Assembly (NCBI RefSeq): GCF_010470665.1
Contig: NZ_VOPZ01000001.1
Location: 248,001 to 312,000 of the forward strand
DNA length: 64,000 nucleotides
Direction: 5' to 3'
DNA from: Desulfovibrio sp. JC022
GTDB taxonomy: Bacteria > Desulfobacterota > Desulfovibrionia > Desulfovibrionales > Desulfovibrionaceae
Shown here: positions 15,024 to 24,058 of the stretch, piece by piece
Position numbering within the stretch: position 1 is the stretch's first letter
Layout: each line of letters begins with the position of its first letter
The notes under the pieces: generated by a model
The model's input: only the letters and a program-made list of their open reading frames with translations
Told to the model about the DNA's origin: nothing
Databases searched by the model: none
Made by a program: the position numbers and the translations under genes

Positions 15024-16583
15024 TTACTCCTCCCCGGCCATCCGAGCCAATTCAACCTCAACTTCAACAGAATCCAATTGCCGACAGGTGGTAAAAGTCT
15101 CTTTGTTAACCACACCTTTATGGATCAGGAAATGGCGTTCAGCCAGTTTTGCGAGCTGCGGCCAGTGGGTGATTACAATTAGCTGCTGGCGGTCGGCGAG
15201 GTCCTGCATTTTTTCGCCTACCCGGTTCAGGGTATGCCCGCCGATGCCGGAATCTACTTCATCAAAAATGAGGGTCGGCTTTTCGGATTCGCCTTGCAGT
15301 CCGGTTATTGCCAGCAGGAAACGGGAAAGCTCACCTCCGGATGCTATTTTGTCCAGCGGCTGGGCGGCTTGACCGGGGTTTGGAATCCACATCAAACGCC
15401 CGCGCATTTCATTGAGCCCAGGATAAAGTTCGTGGGGCTGAAATTCAAACTTAACCTGCACATGTTCGGAAAATCCCAGTCCTTTTAGCTCTGCCACAAC
15501 ACGGTCAGTAAGCTTTTTTGCGGCAATTTCGCGGGCTGTGGACAGTTTTATCAGTGCCTCGGAAAGCTGCTCGACCAGTTCTTTTTCCTTTTTTTCGATC
15601 TGGGCAAGCTCAAGAGCGCAGGAATCTAAGAAGTCTAAATTGTCTTGAATTTCCTGTTGCAGATCAACAATCTGATCAAGAGTCCGGCCTAATTTTCTTT
15701 TAAGTTTGGAAAGTTCGTAGAGCCGGGATTCAATGTCGTCGATGGATTCATTTGAATCAAAATCAAGAGGCTGGGCGCGCAGCTTACCTGCCAGTTCATC
15801 AAGAAAATGCTTGAATTCAATAACCGCTTCCCGGTCCTGACCAAAATCAGGAAAAAGTTCGCAGATACGTTCCATCTCCATGCCTAGTGCTGAAACCCCG
15901 CCGGAAACATCAAGTGGGCCGCGCATGATATCCATGGCGTTTTCAATACATTTCCCGGCATCTTCCTGCGCGCGGAGTGCGTTCTTCTTTTCGAGCAATT
16001 CATTTTCTTCATCGGGGTAGGGGGCTACTTTTTCAATTTCAGTTCGCTGAAATTCAAGGAAATCTTTTTTCTCCAGCAGGGAAGAGGAACGTTCTTTAAG
16101 TTCTTCTTTTTTGGTCAGCAATGTGCGTAGCTCAGTTAGGATGTCATCCTTTTTGATCGGCAGGGAAATGTCATCCAGAAATGTGTCCAGCATGCGGCAT
16201 TGATAGGCAGGTTGGAGAAGCTTCTGCTGGGCGTGCTGGCTGGTGTGCAGGATCATGGATGCGCCCATTTCGCGGATGGTATTTTGAGAGCTGAGTTTGT
16301 CATCCACGTAAACACGGCTGCGGCCTGTTTCGGCGGAAAGTACCCGCCGTACAATGGACTCTGTCCCGTCCGGGTGAATGAATAGAGCTTCCACAAAAGC
16401 CTGCTCCTTGCCGGGGCGAACCATGTCCGGACGCATTTTTTGTCCGGTCAGGAAATCAATGGCTCGCAGGATGAATGATTTACCGGCTCCGGTTTCCCCG
16501 GTGAGTACATTCATGCCCGGTGAAAATTCGATTTCGGCATCTTCGATAAGAGCAAGGTCGCGTATTCTAAGCAGTTCCAGCAT
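15024..16583 (-). CDS. recN: DNA repair protein RecN
   Basis: A 519-residue SMC-like ATPase for double-strand break repair, slightly shorter than the common 550. The Walker A motif is GETGAGKS near residue 30, the middle (about 160-360) is coiled coil, and the ABC signature region LDKIASGGELSR and Walker B LIFDEVDSGIGG lie near 405-435. It follows the two ABC permease genes by 10 bp on the same strand, probably by co-transcription rather than function. Confidence 0.95.
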   Translation of the reverse strand: MLELLRIRDLALIEDAEIEFSPGMNVLTGETGAGKSFILRAIDFLTGQKMRPDMVRPGKEQAFVEALFIHPDGTESIVRRVLSAETGRSRVYVDDKLSSQNTIREMGASMILHTSQHAQQKLLQPAYQCRMLDTFLDDISLPIKKDDILTELRTLLTKKEELKERSSSLLEKKDFLEFQRTEIEKVAPYPDEENELLEKKNALRAQEDAGKCIENAMDIMRGPLDVSGGVSALGMEMERICELFPDFGQDREAVIEFKHFLDELAGKLRAQPLDFDSNESIDDIESRLYELSKLKRKLGRTLDQIVDLQQEIQDNLDFLDSCALELAQIEKKEKELVEQLSEALIKLSTAREIAAKKLTDRVVAELKGLGFSEHVQVKFEFQPHELYPGLNEMRGRLMWIPNPGQAAQPLDKIASGGELSRFLLAITGLQGESEKPTLIFDEVDSGIGGHTLNRVGEKMQDLADRQQLIVITHWPQLAKLAERHFLIHKGVVNKETFTTCRQLDSVEVEVELARMAGEE

Positions 16584-16593
16584 AATATTACCG

Positions 16594-17439
16594 TTATTGT
16601 TTCAGTCTGGGGTCGAGGATGTCACGCAGGGCTTCACCGAGAAGGTTGTAGCCGAGTACGGTCAGCAGGATTGCCATGCCGGGAAAGATGGACAGCCACG
16701 GCGCAATTTCCAGTACTTCCTTGCCGTCCATAAGCAGGTTGCCCCATGACGGATCGGGCGGCTGTACTCCAAGGCCGAGGAAACTGAGTGAGGACTCCAC
16801 AAGGATAGCTCCAGCCACGCCAAGTGTTGCCGACACCAGCACCGGGGTAATGGCGTTGGGCAGGATGTGGGTCAGCATGATGCGGATCGGTCCCGCCCCG
16901 GCCAGACGTGAGGCCTGTACGAAATCGCGCTTGCGCAGGGATAGAGTCTCTGCACGCACCAGCCGCGCCACGCCCATCCATGAAGTAAAGCCGATGACGA
17001 TCATGATGTTGGTCAGCCCCGGTTCAAGAAAGGCAATGACCGCGAGAATGAGGAAAAAAGATGGGAAGCAGAGCATGACATCCACCCCCCGCATGATGAT
17101 TTCATCCACCAGTCCGCCGAAATATCCGGCAGCAAGCCCAAGTGCCAGCCCGATAGCTGTGGAAATTCCTACCGCCACAAAGCCGACCCAAAGAGAGACC
17201 CGTCCACCGTAGAGCATGCGGGCGAACACATCGCGACCTAGAGCGTCTGTGCCGAAAAAATGTGTTGCGCTGGGGCTTTGCAGCAGATGATCGACGTTCA
17301 GGGAATTGGGATCATAGGGAGTCAGCAAGGGCGCGAAAATAGCCGCCAGCGAGACTGTTCCCACAAGGAAAAGTCCGAGGTAGAGTAGTCCGTATTTTTG
17401 CAGTTTTGAGGGCGGGGTGAGTGGTTTCTTGTTACTCAT
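16594..17439 (-). CDS. ABC transporter permease, DppC/OppC type
   Basis: A 281-residue inner-membrane permease. It has an N-terminal membrane segment, the OppC_N-like NSLNVDHLLQSPSATHFFGTD linker and the BPD inner-membrane motif region around EILSLRKRDF to PNAITP (ATPase contact loop). Its ATG overlaps the stop of the DppB-type gene by one base. The substrate is probably a peptide or nickel; no binding protein or ATPase gene is adjacent. Confidence 0.92.
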   Translation of the reverse strand: MSNKKPLTPPSKLQKYGLLYLGLFLVGTVSLAAIFAPLLTPYDPNSLNVDHLLQSPSATHFFGTDALGRDVFARMLYGGRVSLWVGFVAVGISTAIGLALGLAAGYFGGLVDEIIMRGVDVMLCFPSFFLILAVIAFLEPGLTNIMIVIGFTSWMGVARLVRAETLSLRKRDFVQASRLAGAGPIRIMLTHILPNAITPVLVSATLGVAGAILVESSLSFLGLGVQPPDPSWGNLLMDGKEVLEIAPWLSIFPGMAILLTVLGYNLLGEALRDILDPRLKQ

Positions 17440-18431
17440 TAATCCTGCCCTCCTGCGCGGATGCGGGGATCAGCCAGCCCGTAGGCCATGTCGGCCAGCA
17501 GGTTTCCTGCAAGGGTCAGCATGGCACCCAAGACCAGTGAACCCATGATCAGTGAATAGTCGCGGGCCATGACCGCTCCGTAAAAAAGCTGGCCCAGTCC
17601 GGGCAGGGCAAAGATGGATTCAATGATCACACTGCCGCCGATGAGTCCGGGAATGGACAGACCGAGGATGGTGATCACCGGAAGCAGGCCATTACGCAGG
17701 GCATGCTTGAAAAGAACTTTGCGCATGGGCAGCCCTTTGGCTTTGGCGGTGGTGATGTAATCCTGCCGCAGCACCTCAAGCATGGAAGAACGCATGAAGC
17801 GGGACATTCCAGCTAAGCTTCCGAAAGTATAGATAAAGATAGGTAAAGCCAGATGGCGGGCCAGATCAACAAATTTACCCCACGGTGAGAGGAATTCATA
17901 ATCAAGGGAAGTCAGTCCGGATATGGGGAAAATTGGATAGTAAATGCCCAACCAGAGCATGAGCAGCAGGGCCAGCCAGAATCCCGGAACCGCGAAGCCG
18001 ATGAAGACCAGCACGGTCATACTTCGGTCAAACCAGCCGTCCTGTTTCCATGCCGAGTACATGCCGATGGGTACAGCTATCATTAAAGTCAGAAATAATG
18101 AGGCCATGTTCATGCCGAAAGTCAGCGGCAACCGTTCTTTGATGCGATCCCAGACCGGGCGGCGGTCGCCGGACATGGACAGTCCGAAATCGAATTTCGC
18201 CAGACGGGTGACCCAACTGATGTATTGCTCGTGGATGGGTTTATCCAGTCCGTACAGTTTTTCCAGCTTTTGGCGGGTTTCAACTGTCGCAGTTGGATTC
18301 AAAGTGGTCTGCATGTCGGTGGGTGATCCGGGTGCAAGATGGATTACCCAGAAGCTGATTACCGTGATGCCGATGAAGACCACGGAAACCCATGCGAATT
18401 TCGAAAGTATCTTTAAGGCAATGTCCAGCAT
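17439..18431 (-). CDS. ABC transporter permease, DppB/OppB type
   Basis: A 330-residue inner-membrane permease with the family features WVIHLAPGSPTD near the start, LYGLDKP, and a C-terminal block RNGLLPVITILG, the ATPase contact region. The start has a GAGG site. It pairs with the DppC-type gene downstream. The missing binding protein and ATP-binding subunits must be encoded elsewhere or upstream genes have been lost. Confidence 0.93.
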   Translation of the reverse strand: MLDIALKILSKFAWVSVVFIGITVISFWVIHLAPGSPTDMQTTLNPTATVETRQKLEKLYGLDKPIHEQYISWVTRLAKFDFGLSMSGDRRPVWDRIKERLPLTFGMNMASLFLTLMIAVPIGMYSAWKQDGWFDRSMTVLVFIGFAVPGFWLALLLMLWLGIYYPIFPISGLTSLDYEFLSPWGKFVDLARHLALPIFIYTFGSLAGMSRFMRSSMLEVLRQDYITTAKAKGLPMRKVLFKHALRNGLLPVITILGLSIPGLIGGSVIIESIFALPGLGQLFYGAVMARDYSLIMGSLVLGAMLTLAGNLLADMAYGLADPRIRAGGQD

Positions 18432-18632
18432 GGTACCTCGTTTAAAAATAGCAGGTTAGACAGCGTCAATCTGAAGAGAGGATACTGCAAGTCGAAGCTT
18501 GAGGCAATAGTTAATGTTTATAAAAAGTAAACGAATGTTTTGTTTTGTTTACAGATGATGATATGAAGCCCAGCTTAACCGAAGCGGACGGCTAGGGAAA
18601 TCGATTTATATTAAAATAATTGAAAAAGAGAG

Positions 18633-18659
18633 TTGACAGCAGGTGCTGGTTTTTATAAA
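18633..18659 (+). promoter_or_regulatory. Promoter of tRNA-Ala copy 1
   Basis: TTGACA (18633-18638) and TATAAA (18654-18659), spacer 15. The same elements with the same spacing stand before the second tRNA-Ala, and the 14 bases just before both tRNAs (CACCCAACACAAGT) are identical. Confidence 0.75.
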
Positions 18660-18681
18660 TCCTTTTTCACCCAACACAAGT

Positions 18682-18757
<76 letters not shown>

Positions 18758-18765
18758 GATATTTC

Positions 18766-18799
18766 AAGGACTTACGACAACAGTTGTAAGTCCTTTTTT
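18766..18799 (+). terminator. Terminator of tRNA-Ala copy 1
   Basis: AAGGACTTAC (18766-18775) pairs with GTAAGTCCTT (18786-18795), followed by a T-run ending TTTTTTC. A degenerate copy of this terminator recurs at 31067-31099. Confidence 0.9.
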
Positions 18800-18843
18800 C
18801 TTTTGGGGGAACCGGGCGGGGAACATTTCGGTGGTTGCCAAGC

Positions 18844-19506
18844 CTAAACTTCCTTTAAGAAGATTTCACCGGTCCACTTATAGCCTTCTTCTTTAAAATC
18901 TTTAAAATACTTTGGGTCAGTGATGTTATTCTCGATAAGCCACCTGACAAATCGACCTTTAATGTGCTTTCCCTGATGACCTGCCGGCATCTTTTTTCCT
19001 GCTTTTTTCAGGACAAACTCAATCTCAATTCCATTATCATATTTCACAGCTTTCTTGTGTGCTTGCGGTAACAAATCAATAACAAATTTATCTTTTAATT
19101 GCTCTGAATTGGAATTCACCCATAACTTGGCAGCCTTTAATTTATCAATCTTCAAACGATAATTAGGAATCAAATCAGTAGGGATGACAAGACCAAATAG
19201 CCCTGAGACAATTAACACTTTTTTATCGAAGTCAGACTTGTTTTTCAAAGTTTGATAATCAATTGCGTCATAAACAACACCTGTATACCGTTTAATTGCT
19301 GGCATTGTTTTTGAGTTTAAGACTTCCTTATTTACAGTAACCGCTTTCTCGAGTGCCTTTTCCTTAAGCCCATATAACTTTTTAGGGTCAGCTTTTTTAA
19401 TCGCTTCAATCAAGTCAGCAGCAATAACTGATACAGACTTTAAAGGAGTTTTATTTCCTCCGTCGGCTTTACCTTCAGATGGTGGAATTAAGATGATAGT
19501 TTTCAT
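18844..19506 (-). CDS. YaaA family protein (peroxide stress related)
   Basis: A 220-residue YaaA/UPF0246-type protein. It begins MKTIILIPPSEGKADGG (the family's IxPSxxK start), has AIKRYTGVVYDAIDYQTL, SGLFGLVIPTDLIPNYRLK and the terminal FKEEGYKW. E. coli YaaA lowers free iron and oxidative damage under peroxide stress. The gene is AT-richer by eye than the flanking genes and lies right behind the tRNA-Ala, which suggests acquisition. No operon partner. Confidence 0.85.
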   Translation of the reverse strand: MKTIILIPPSEGKADGGNKTPLKSVSVIAADLIEAIKKADPKKLYGLKEKALEKAVTVNKEVLNSKTMPAIKRYTGVVYDAIDYQTLKNKSDFDKKVLIVSGLFGLVIPTDLIPNYRLKIDKLKAAKLWVNSNSEQLKDKFVIDLLPQAHKKAVKYDNGIEIEFVLKKAGKKMPAGHQGKHIKGRFVRWLIENNITDPKYFKDFKEEGYKWTGEIFLKEV

Positions 19507-19590
19507 AAAAAATTTGGAGTTTCGTATGTTAAAAGAAATGGCATTTATCTATAAAAAAAGAGACTGATCAGTCAAAGACAATTTATTTAC

Positions 19591-19860
19591 CTAAAATAAA
19601 AATAGAGCCTCCTTGTTTGGAGATCCGGGGAAGCCGTTGGCGGCACTCTGCTGCGGTGTAGATCTTTTGAAATCAAGATAATATTGAGAAACATCAGCCT
19701 GTCCTGTCAGCCCGCGCCGCAGCACGCCATTATGCATCCTGACCCAGTTGAAGTCCGGGTGGTAACTATTGATGATTGCAACCCGATATTCGTTTGCCAG
19801 CGCATTGCAAAAGAGAATCAACCCGATCAGCGCAGCGGTCAGAAATGGAAATGTCTTCAT
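19591..19860 (-). pseudogene. Truncated periplasmic ABC-type binding protein fragment
   Basis: Only about 89 residues remain. It has a signal peptide (MKTFPFLTAALIGLILFCNA) followed by YRVAIINSYHPDFNWVRMHN, which is the start of an ABC-type sugar/purine-like periplasmic binding protein. Such proteins are over 300 residues long. The frame runs into an unrelated tail and a stop, with no continuation nearby. Probably a deletion remnant. Confidence 0.6.
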
Positions 19861-20058
19861 CGTTATTGTCTCTTTGCTCCATACAAGAAGTTGTTTAATA
19901 TCCATCCGAGAATAGTATATTTTCTTGTTTCATGTTTATTTCACATAAAAAAATACAGGCTGAGCCTGCATTTTTATGAACTACACACATCATTCAATTC
20001 TTATCCTCACGACAACATTGACATCCCTCTCCTGACAAAGTAAAAATCACAAAATTTT

Positions 20059-20075
20059 ATGTCGAATGTCGACAT
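20059..20075. promoter_or_regulatory. Inverted repeat upstream of chemoreceptor gene
   Basis: ATGTCGA (20059-20065), three bases, TCGACAT (20069-20075): a perfect 7-bp inverted repeat about 100 bp before the chemoreceptor start. Operator-like, but no regulator can be named. Confidence 0.4.
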
Positions 20076-20171
20076 TTTCAAGTGAGAGATTTTGTATTGC
20101 AATCAAATTATTTTATTTAAGCATTCAGGTGCTTGCATGAGTTCAGCAAAATAAAGACAGGGGAGAAAGTT

Positions 20172-22262
20172 ATGACTTTACGATCAAGAATGATAATCGC
20201 ATTCGGGGTTATCTCAATACTTATCGCAGTATTGGGTATGTTTTCTGCTACCAAGCTGGAAAGTGTGGGCGCACTTACAGATTCTTTGTACAAACGTCCT
20301 TATGCGGTCAGTACTGCCATGCTGCGCATTGATGTGAATCTGATGCGTATCCAGAACGAAATGTCTCAGATTATTACATCATATGATAAACTTAGAATTG
20401 CCAAACATCGAAAGAATATTGATGACTATGATGCTGAAATTATGAATGATTTTGAACTTGTCGCTCAGCGGTCCCCTGAAGATAGGAGTAGTCTTTCCGG
20501 GTTGACCAAGGTCTATAGCCGTATGAGCACTTTGCAGCAGAATCTCATTGATACCCATGAAAAAGGGGCCTTGCGCAGTGTGATTAAAGCGGAAAGGGAT
20601 AAAGAGGCCAAGCTGCATAAAGAACTTGAAACGGGCATGGAAAAGTTTATTGCTTCTGCCGAAGAGACTGCTGCGTCTTTCAATGCTGATGCGGCGGAAA
20701 GTGTTGCGCAGACGGGTAATATTTTGCGGGCAATGGTCGGGCTGGCTTTTGTATTTTCCATTGTTATTGCGCTCTGGATTTTGCGCTCTGTTCATCGCGC
20801 CCTCGGTAAAGACCCGGCTGAGCTTGAACAGGTTGTGTCTAAAGTTGTCAAAGGTCATTTTGAATTTGAAAGTGATGACAAGGCTCGCGGGGTCTATCGT
20901 CAAATTCTCAGTCTGGTGGACTCACTGAAAGGTTTCCAGAACGATACAGACGCGATTATCACTGCCATTGAAAAAGGTGAACTTGAGCGCAAAGGCGATG
21001 TATCCAAATATGAAGGCGGATTTGCAACTATGATTGAGGGTGTGAACACTCTTGTAACCCTCTATTGCGAACTGCTTAACTCATTGCCTGTGGGGATACT
21101 GACCAGAGGTAAGGACAGGGAAATCCTTTTTCTCAACAAAGCCGGAATGGACATCGGAGGGATTAATTCTTTTAATGGTAAGCAGTGCGATGACGTGCTG
21201 GGAACCAAAGCCTGCCGCGAAGGTCGTTGCATACCCGAGAAATGTATGGATAACGGTGCTAAGCAGAATTTTGAAACAACCGCACAGACTTCAACGGGAA
21301 CTTATGAAGTCAGCAGTTCAGCATCACCAATTTTAGACCGCAATGGTCAAACTGTGGGCGCGCTTGAAATCATTATTAATCAGACCGAGATTAAAGCGGT
21401 GCAGAATAGGATTGTTGAAGTCGCTAATGCTGCGGATCAGATTTCCACTCGCCTTGCCACTTCTTCTGAAGAGCTTGCGGCCCAGATTGAGCAGGTCGGC
21501 AGGGGGGCGGAGATCCAGCAGCAGCGTGTTGGTGAGACCGCAACTGCCATTGAGGAAATGAATGCAACTGTACTTGAAGTAGCACGCAATGCCGCAGATG
21601 CTACCTTACAGTCTGAGCAGGCCGCAGAAAAGGCGCAGGATGGTGCCGGGCTTGTGGGAGAGGTTGTCACCTCCATCAATCAGGTTAATGGCATTGCCGG
21701 GGAGTTGCAGGGCAACATGCTCGAGTTGGGCAAACAGGCCGATTCCATTGGCGGCATAATGACAGTAATTCTTGATATTGCAGACCAGACAAACCTGCTT
21801 GCTCTTAATGCCGCAATTGAAGCAGCCCGTGCAGGTGAAGCCGGACGCGGATTTGCGGTGGTTGCTGATGAAGTTCGTAAGCTGGCGGAAAAGACCATGA
21901 CCGCTACAAGTGAAGTAGGCGACAGCATTAAGGCCATTCAGAAATCATCGGAGCGTAATATCAGACAGGTGGAGTCGGCAGTGGACCAGATTGCCGCTGC
22001 AACCACTCAGGCCAATGACTCCGGTGTTGTGCTGGCGGATATTGTGACAGTTTCCGGTGAAAGTTCCGCCCTGATCAGCAGTATCGCGGCGGCTGCGGAA
22101 GAGCAATCCGCAACGTCAGAAGAGATTCATTCTGCTGTGGATGAGGTTCACAGGATTGTGAATGAGACTTCAGAGGGAATGATTGAGTCTTCCCGCGCTG
22201 TGCAAGAGTTGAACTCCCTTGCTCAGGATTTGCGGTCCATGCTTGAGAGATTGAATTCTTAA
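20172..22262 (+). CDS. Methyl-accepting chemotaxis protein with PAS domain
   Basis: A 696-residue membrane chemoreceptor from the ATG at 20172, which has a GGGGAGA site. An upstream ATG at 20133 lacks one. Layout: TM1 about 7-27, a helical periplasmic domain to about 180, TM2 about 185-205, HAMP, a cytoplasmic PAS domain (about 300-405) holding a cysteine cluster ([11 protein letters not shown]), then the signalling domain. The signalling tip is [20 protein letters not shown]. The Cys-rich PAS suggests redox or metal sensing. A strong terminator follows. Confidence 0.93.
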   Translation: MTLRSRMIIAFGVISILIAVLGMFSATKLESVGALTDSLYKRPYAVSTAMLRIDVNLMRIQNEMSQIITSYDKLRIAKHRKNIDDYDAEIMNDFELVAQRSPEDRSSLSGLTKVYSRMSTLQQNLIDTHEKGALRSVIKAERDKEAKLHKELETGMEKFIASAEETAASFNADAAESVAQTGNILRAMVGLAFVFSIVIALWILRSVHRALGKDPAELEQVVSKVVKGHFEFESDDKARGVYRQILSLVDSLKGFQNDTDAIITAIEKGELERKGDVSKYEGGFATMIEGVNTLVTLYCELLNSLPVGILTRGKDREILFLNKAGMDIGGINSFNGKQCDDVLGTKACREGRCIPEKCMDNGAKQNFETTAQTSTGTYEVSSSASPILDRNGQTVGALEIIINQTEIKAVQNRIVEVANAADQISTRLATSSEELAAQIEQVGRGAEIQQQRVGETATAIEEMNATVLEVARNAADATLQSEQAAEKAQDGAGLVGEVVTSINQVNGIAGELQGNMLELGKQADSIGGIMTVILDIADQTNLLALNAAIEAARAGEAGRGFAVVADEVRKLAEKTMTATSEVGDSIKAIQKSSERNIRQVESAVDQIAAATTQANDSGVVLADIVTVSGESSALISSIAAAAEEQSATSEEIHSAVDEVHRIVNETSEGMIESSRAVQELNSLAQDLRSMLERLNS

Positions 22263-22269
22263 TTAGAAA

Positions 22270-22307
22270 GGGGGCGGTGTTTTTATGGCACCGCCCCTCT
22301 TTTTTTG
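22270..22307 (+). terminator. Terminator after chemoreceptor
   Basis: GGGGCGGTG (22271-22279) pairs with CACCGCCCC (22289-22297), followed by seven T. Confidence 0.9.
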
Positions 22308-22325
22308 TATTGCAGATAGAAAAGA

Positions 22326-22454
22326 TTAAAAATTATTCTTCAAAAAAAATTCTCTCCCGCTCCCATCTCTTCCGTACCCGGCAACACAGGTGGCCTTGAA
22401 TTCGGCCTGTTCAATGGCAAGCAGGGAAATCCTGTCATAAGCAACGAGCATCAT
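22326..22454 (-). pseudogene. Short coding remnant downstream of tetR
   Basis: A 42-codon frame (from ATG at 22454) reading MMLVAYDRISLLAIEQ, then CVAGYGRDGSGREFF to a TAA. It has protein-like composition but no ribosome site, and no upstream continuation (a stop lies just before it). It may be the 3' end of a lost gene or a very small gene. Family not recognised. Confidence 0.3.
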
Positions 22455-22484
22455 CAGCAGTTCGGGATCATTTCTTGTCCGGTG

Positions 22485-23060
22485 TTACTTTCCAAGTCTA
22501 ATTACTGTCTCGGTAAGTTCGACAGCAAAAGATTCATCCATCTTCCCATGACCGATAAGCAACCTGTACCACATGGCCCCGAAGACCACGTCCACTAGTA
22601 TGTCCAGATCTTGGGTAGGGGAAATTTCATTTGAGTCAACGGCCTGCTGAAGGATGGACTTAAGGGTTTCCTGACGTTTAGACACGAAATTATCCTTGAA
22701 TCTGGTTCGGAATGAATCGTCATTCTGGGCCAGTGCCATTAGATAACGCAAGTTTTCGCCATCACCTTCATTTATTGATTTCATGGAGCGGCGCAGGAAT
22801 TGGCCCAGAGTTGTCTGTAATGATTCATAATGCGGGACAGGAATTTTGCTATCCGCCTGAGTGAGCACCGCTTCCAGCACAATATCCGCCAATGAGGGCC
22901 ACCAGCGATAGATGGTCGGTTTGCCTACTCCTGCCTTTTTGGCAATTGCTTCAATGGTTAGCTTTTTATCACTGTCTTCATTTAGAAGTTCATAAGTTGC
23001 GCTTAGTACTGCCTGTTTCGCTTTCTCGCTTCTGGGGCGTCCGGCTTTTGTCTTGGTCAT
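22485..23060 (-). CDS. TetR family transcriptional regulator
   Basis: A 191-residue TetR-type repressor. The helix-turn-helix is near residues 33-52 (LTIEAIAKKAGVGKPTIYRW), preceded by the basic AGRPRSEKAKQ. The C-terminal ligand domain is family-typical but specificity cannot be read. It is divergent from the EFR1 gene, with a perfect 11-bp inverted repeat between them that is its likely operator. Confidence 0.93.
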   Translation of the reverse strand: MTKTKAGRPRSEKAKQAVLSATYELLNEDSDKKLTIEAIAKKAGVGKPTIYRWWPSLADIVLEAVLTQADSKIPVPHYESLQTTLGQFLRRSMKSINEGDGENLRYLMALAQNDDSFRTRFKDNFVSKRQETLKSILQQAVDSNEISPTQDLDILVDVVFGAMWYRLLIGHGKMDESFAVELTETVIRLGK

Positions 23061-23123
23061 GTTTTCACCTTGATTTTATCTGAAGTTGTCTTGTGCCATG
23101 CTCGATGTTTATTGACAAGTTTA

Positions 23124-23148
23124 ATTACGTTACGTAGCGTAACGTAAT
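23124..23148. promoter_or_regulatory. Probable TetR operator
   Basis: ATTACGTTACG (23124-23134), TAG, CGTAACGTAAT (23138-23148): a perfect 11-bp inverted repeat. A TTGACA element (23112-23117) lies just upstream, so repressor binding would block the EFR1 promoter. The site is 64 bp from the tetR start. Confidence 0.8.
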
Positions 23149-23194
23149 AGTTCGAAGCCTAGCTATTAAAAAATACTGCAAATGGAGGAGCGAG

Positions 23195-23995
23195 ATGAAG
23201 ATAAAATCAGCAAAACTGGCCTGTTTTTCCCCAACAGGAACAACCGAAAAAGTGATTCAGGCTATTGCTACGGGGATTGGGGTTGAAGATTCAGATTTGG
23301 TAGATATTACCAAGCCGGCCCTAAGAGATCAGCCGTTTGAAATTTTTAAAGACGAACTTCTTGTTATTGGAGTCCCTGTGTATATGGGCCGGGTACCCGG
23401 TCTATTGCAAGGCTGGTTTGGTAAAATTAAGACCCACGGTAATCCGGTGGTCTGTGTTGTGGTTTACGGAAACCGTGTCTACGATGATGCCTTGCTTGAA
23501 CTCAAAAATATCATGCAGCAGCAGGGGGCTGTTCCGGTGGCCTGTGCGGCATATATTGGTGAGCATTCTTTTTCAAATGAGGAAATTCCCACTGCACAGG
23601 ATCGCCCTGATCCAAGTGATCTGAAGCATGCTGAAATGTTCGGAATAGATATTCGAGAAAAACTTGATTCAATCGCAGAACTTTCCGAAACCAATGTGCC
23701 GGATGTTCCCGGTGAATTTCCGTATCGGGGGATTACTGAATTGTGGAATGTCGATTTTATCGCAGTAAGCGATACTTGCGTTCAATGCGGGCTTTGCGTG
23801 GATATCTGCCCCACAGGAGCGATAGATGATGAAGACAGCGCGGCTATTGATCAGGTTAAATGTATTACCTGTTGTGCATGTCTTAAAAAATGTCCCCAGC
23901 AGGCCAGAACAATGAAGGACAGCCCGGTAAAAGATGCCCGCAAAAGGCTGAATAAGCTTTTTGCGGAGCCTAAAAAACCGGAGTTGTTTTTATAG
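23195..23995 (+). CDS. EFR1 family flavodoxin-ferredoxin protein
   Basis: A 266-residue redox protein. The N-terminal half is a flavodoxin-like domain with the FMN phosphate loop FSPTGTTEKV near residue 12 and VPVYMGRVPG near 55. The C-terminal part has two 4Fe-4S sites, CVQCGLCVDICP (about residue 195) and CITCCACLKKCP (about 228). It probably transfers electrons between FMN and iron-sulfur partners in the cytoplasm. GGAGGAG site before the ATG. Likely controlled by the divergent TetR protein. Confidence 0.92.
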   Translation: MKIKSAKLACFSPTGTTEKVIQAIATGIGVEDSDLVDITKPALRDQPFEIFKDELLVIGVPVYMGRVPGLLQGWFGKIKTHGNPVVCVVVYGNRVYDDALLELKNIMQQQGAVPVACAAYIGEHSFSNEEIPTAQDRPDPSDLKHAEMFGIDIREKLDSIAELSETNVPDVPGEFPYRGITELWNVDFIAVSDTCVQCGLCVDICPTGAIDDEDSAAIDQVKCITCCACLKKCPQQARTMKDSPVKDARKRLNKLFAEPKKPELFL

Positions 23996-24058
23996 CTGTG
24001 CGGTGATTGAAAGATATCAGGGGGGCGGGAAACGAATGGGACACGCCCGTCTCTTTTG

